NCBI RefSeq assembly: GCF_013369485.1
Contig: NZ_JABWEB010000014.1
Coordinates: 1-64,000 of the forward strand
Length of the DNA stretch: 64,000 bases
Reading direction: 5' to 3'
DNA from: Massilia sp. BJB1822
GTDB taxonomy: Bacteria; Pseudomonadota; Gammaproteobacteria; Burkholderiales; Burkholderiaceae_D
The position numbers and the translations under genes are program-made. The notes beneath the pieces were generated by a model that did not search any database, was not told where the DNA came from, and worked only from the letters and a program-made list of their open reading frames with translations. Shown in pieces: positions 63,177 through 64,000 of the stretch; position 1 is the stretch's first letter; each line of letters starts with the position of its first letter.

Positions 63177-64000
63177 CAGCGGTGCTTAGGCTTCAGATAG
63201 CGCAGGCACAGCACGGCGATGCCGACGCAGAATGCGGAGACGACGAAGCTGGCGGCCAGTGCGCGCGGCAGCTTCAGATGCTTGAGACCCTGGTCATAAG
63301 CGTAGTACAGGGCAGTGAAGGTGGAATTCATCGGCCCGCCCTGGGTCAGCACGTCCACCTCTTGGTATGCCTTCAGCGCGGCCAGCACCGACAGGATGGA
63401 GCACACCATGATGGTGGGACGCAGCATGGGGATGGTGATCTTCCAGAAACGCTGCCAACGGTTGGCGCCATCGAGAATGGCCGCCTCCTGCATATCGGCC
63501 GGCACCGACTGCAAGGCCGCCAGATACATCACCATATACCAGCCCAGGCCGCGCCACAGCGTCACGAACATGATGCAGAACAGGGCCAGGGCATCGTCCG
63601 ACAGCCAGCCTACAGGCGCGTTCACCAGGCGCAGGGTGGTCAGCACATAATTGAGCGTCCCCTGCTCATGGAACATGAAGCCCCACATGATGCCGACCAC
63701 GGACACCGTCGTCACCACCGGTACATAGTAGGCCGCGCGGAACAGGCGGATGCCCGGCAGGCGATTATTCACCAGCACCGCCAGCGCAATCGCCCCGACC
63801 TGCACGAAAGGCACCATCAGCAGGAAGAGCAGCGAATTTTTCAGGCCCGTGACGAACATCTCGTTATCGAAGATGTACTCGAAATTCTCCAGCCCCACCC
63901 ACCGCGTCGGCCGGATCAGGCTAAAGTCGGTAAAGGCCAAATACGAACCATATCCCACCGGCCAAAACGAAAACGCCGCCAGCAACACCAATGCCGGCGC
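63176..64000 (-). CDS. Sugar ABC transporter permease (MalF-like), truncated by the window edge
   Basis: At least 274 codons; the frame stays open to position 64000, so the true start is beyond the window. The EAA loop reads MQEAAILDGANRWQRFWKITIPMLRP. WPVGYGSYLAFTDFSLIRPTRWVGLENFEYIF is the usual MalF/UgpA opening segment after the first helix. It pairs with the MalG-like permease at 62358. A substrate-binding protein gene is expected further right but is not in view. Confidence 0.92.
   Translation of the reverse strand, partial: APALVLLAAFSFWPVGYGSYLAFTDFSLIRPTRWVGLENFEYIFDNEMFVTGLKNSLLFLLMVPFVQVGAIALAVLVNNRLPGIRLFRAAYYVPVVTTVSVVGIMWGFMFHEQGTLNYVLTTLRLVNAPVGWLSDDALALFCIMFVTLWRGLGWYMVMYLAALQSVPADMQEAAILDGANRWQRFWKITIPMLRPTIMVCSILSVLAALKAYQEVDVLTQGGPMNSTFTALYYAYDQGLKHLKLPRALAASFVVSAFCVGIAVLCLRYLKPKHR

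Overview
The window looks like chromosomal DNA of a high-GC betaproteobacterium of the Oxalobacteraceae (Massilia/Duganella/Janthinobacterium type). This is inferred from the gene content: the rpsP-rimM-trmD-rplS ribosomal operon, etfBA next to a DmdC-like acyl-CoA dehydrogenase, group-2 pyrF, DUF3579 and CobD/CbiB-like genes, plus a Xanthomonas/Caulobacter-type TonB receptor. No rRNA, tRNA, CRISPR array, prophage or insertion sequence was recognised. Coding density is high and most intergenic gaps are under 250 bases.

Layout. 1-13300: a leftward SDR gene, a leftward lemA-TPM-TPM operon, pyrF, sbcB, a DUF5610 gene, a cNMP/GGDEF diguanylate cyclase, a cobalamin-type binding protein, a ribosome hibernation factor, a leftward ferredoxin-reductase/MFS/DUF1345 group, an SDR epimerase and a small HTH regulator. 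13373-15356: two paralogous leftward genes, each a GRDP-like domain followed by exactly twelve short aromatic repeats (AYSGVP or AWSGAAV). FNR-type boxes lie upstream of both. 15510-24750: a CHASE histidine kinase, glnS, a four-gene operon starting with a J-domain protein and continuing with three uncharacterised proteins, a LysR/MFS divergent pair and an acetyltransferase. 24937-36800: a CoA-transferase, a glycerophosphodiesterase, alaS, tusA, etfBA with an acyl-CoA dehydrogenase, a LysE exporter and a siderophore-interacting protein divergent from a TetR gene. 36800-46860: proline dehydrogenase, a CcdB-type toxin-antitoxin pair with an unusual antitoxin, two small membrane/envelope proteins, the S16-RimM-TrmD-L19 operon, a Nudix hydrolase, a CobD/CbiB protein, DUF3579 and a large M16 peptidase.

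46904-51359 is an accessory patch that looks less GC-rich than its surroundings. On the minus strand it reads: a short peptide ending in a Cys-Gly-Cys tail, a PqqD-like/M50 membrane metalloprotease, an unknown protein that resembles a decayed acyltransferase, and an LpxL/HtrB-like acyltransferase. A DUF2975 membrane protein and an HTH regulator diverge from it. This is read as a possible undescribed peptide-maturation (RiPP-like, perhaps lipidated) cluster. It and the twin repeat proteins are the two best candidates for new biology here.

51381-64000 is a chitin/N-acetylglucosamine utilisation locus: a GntR/UTRA regulator, a TonB receptor, a GH18 chitinase-like protein, NagX, a second DUF5009 acyltransferase, a TPR protein, and a leftward sugar ABC transporter operon (two permeases and an ATPase) with an AmpG-like permease embedded. 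The last permease runs off the right edge. A 17-base direct-repeat site with matching TGGT spacing occurs at both the regulator and the receptor promoters.
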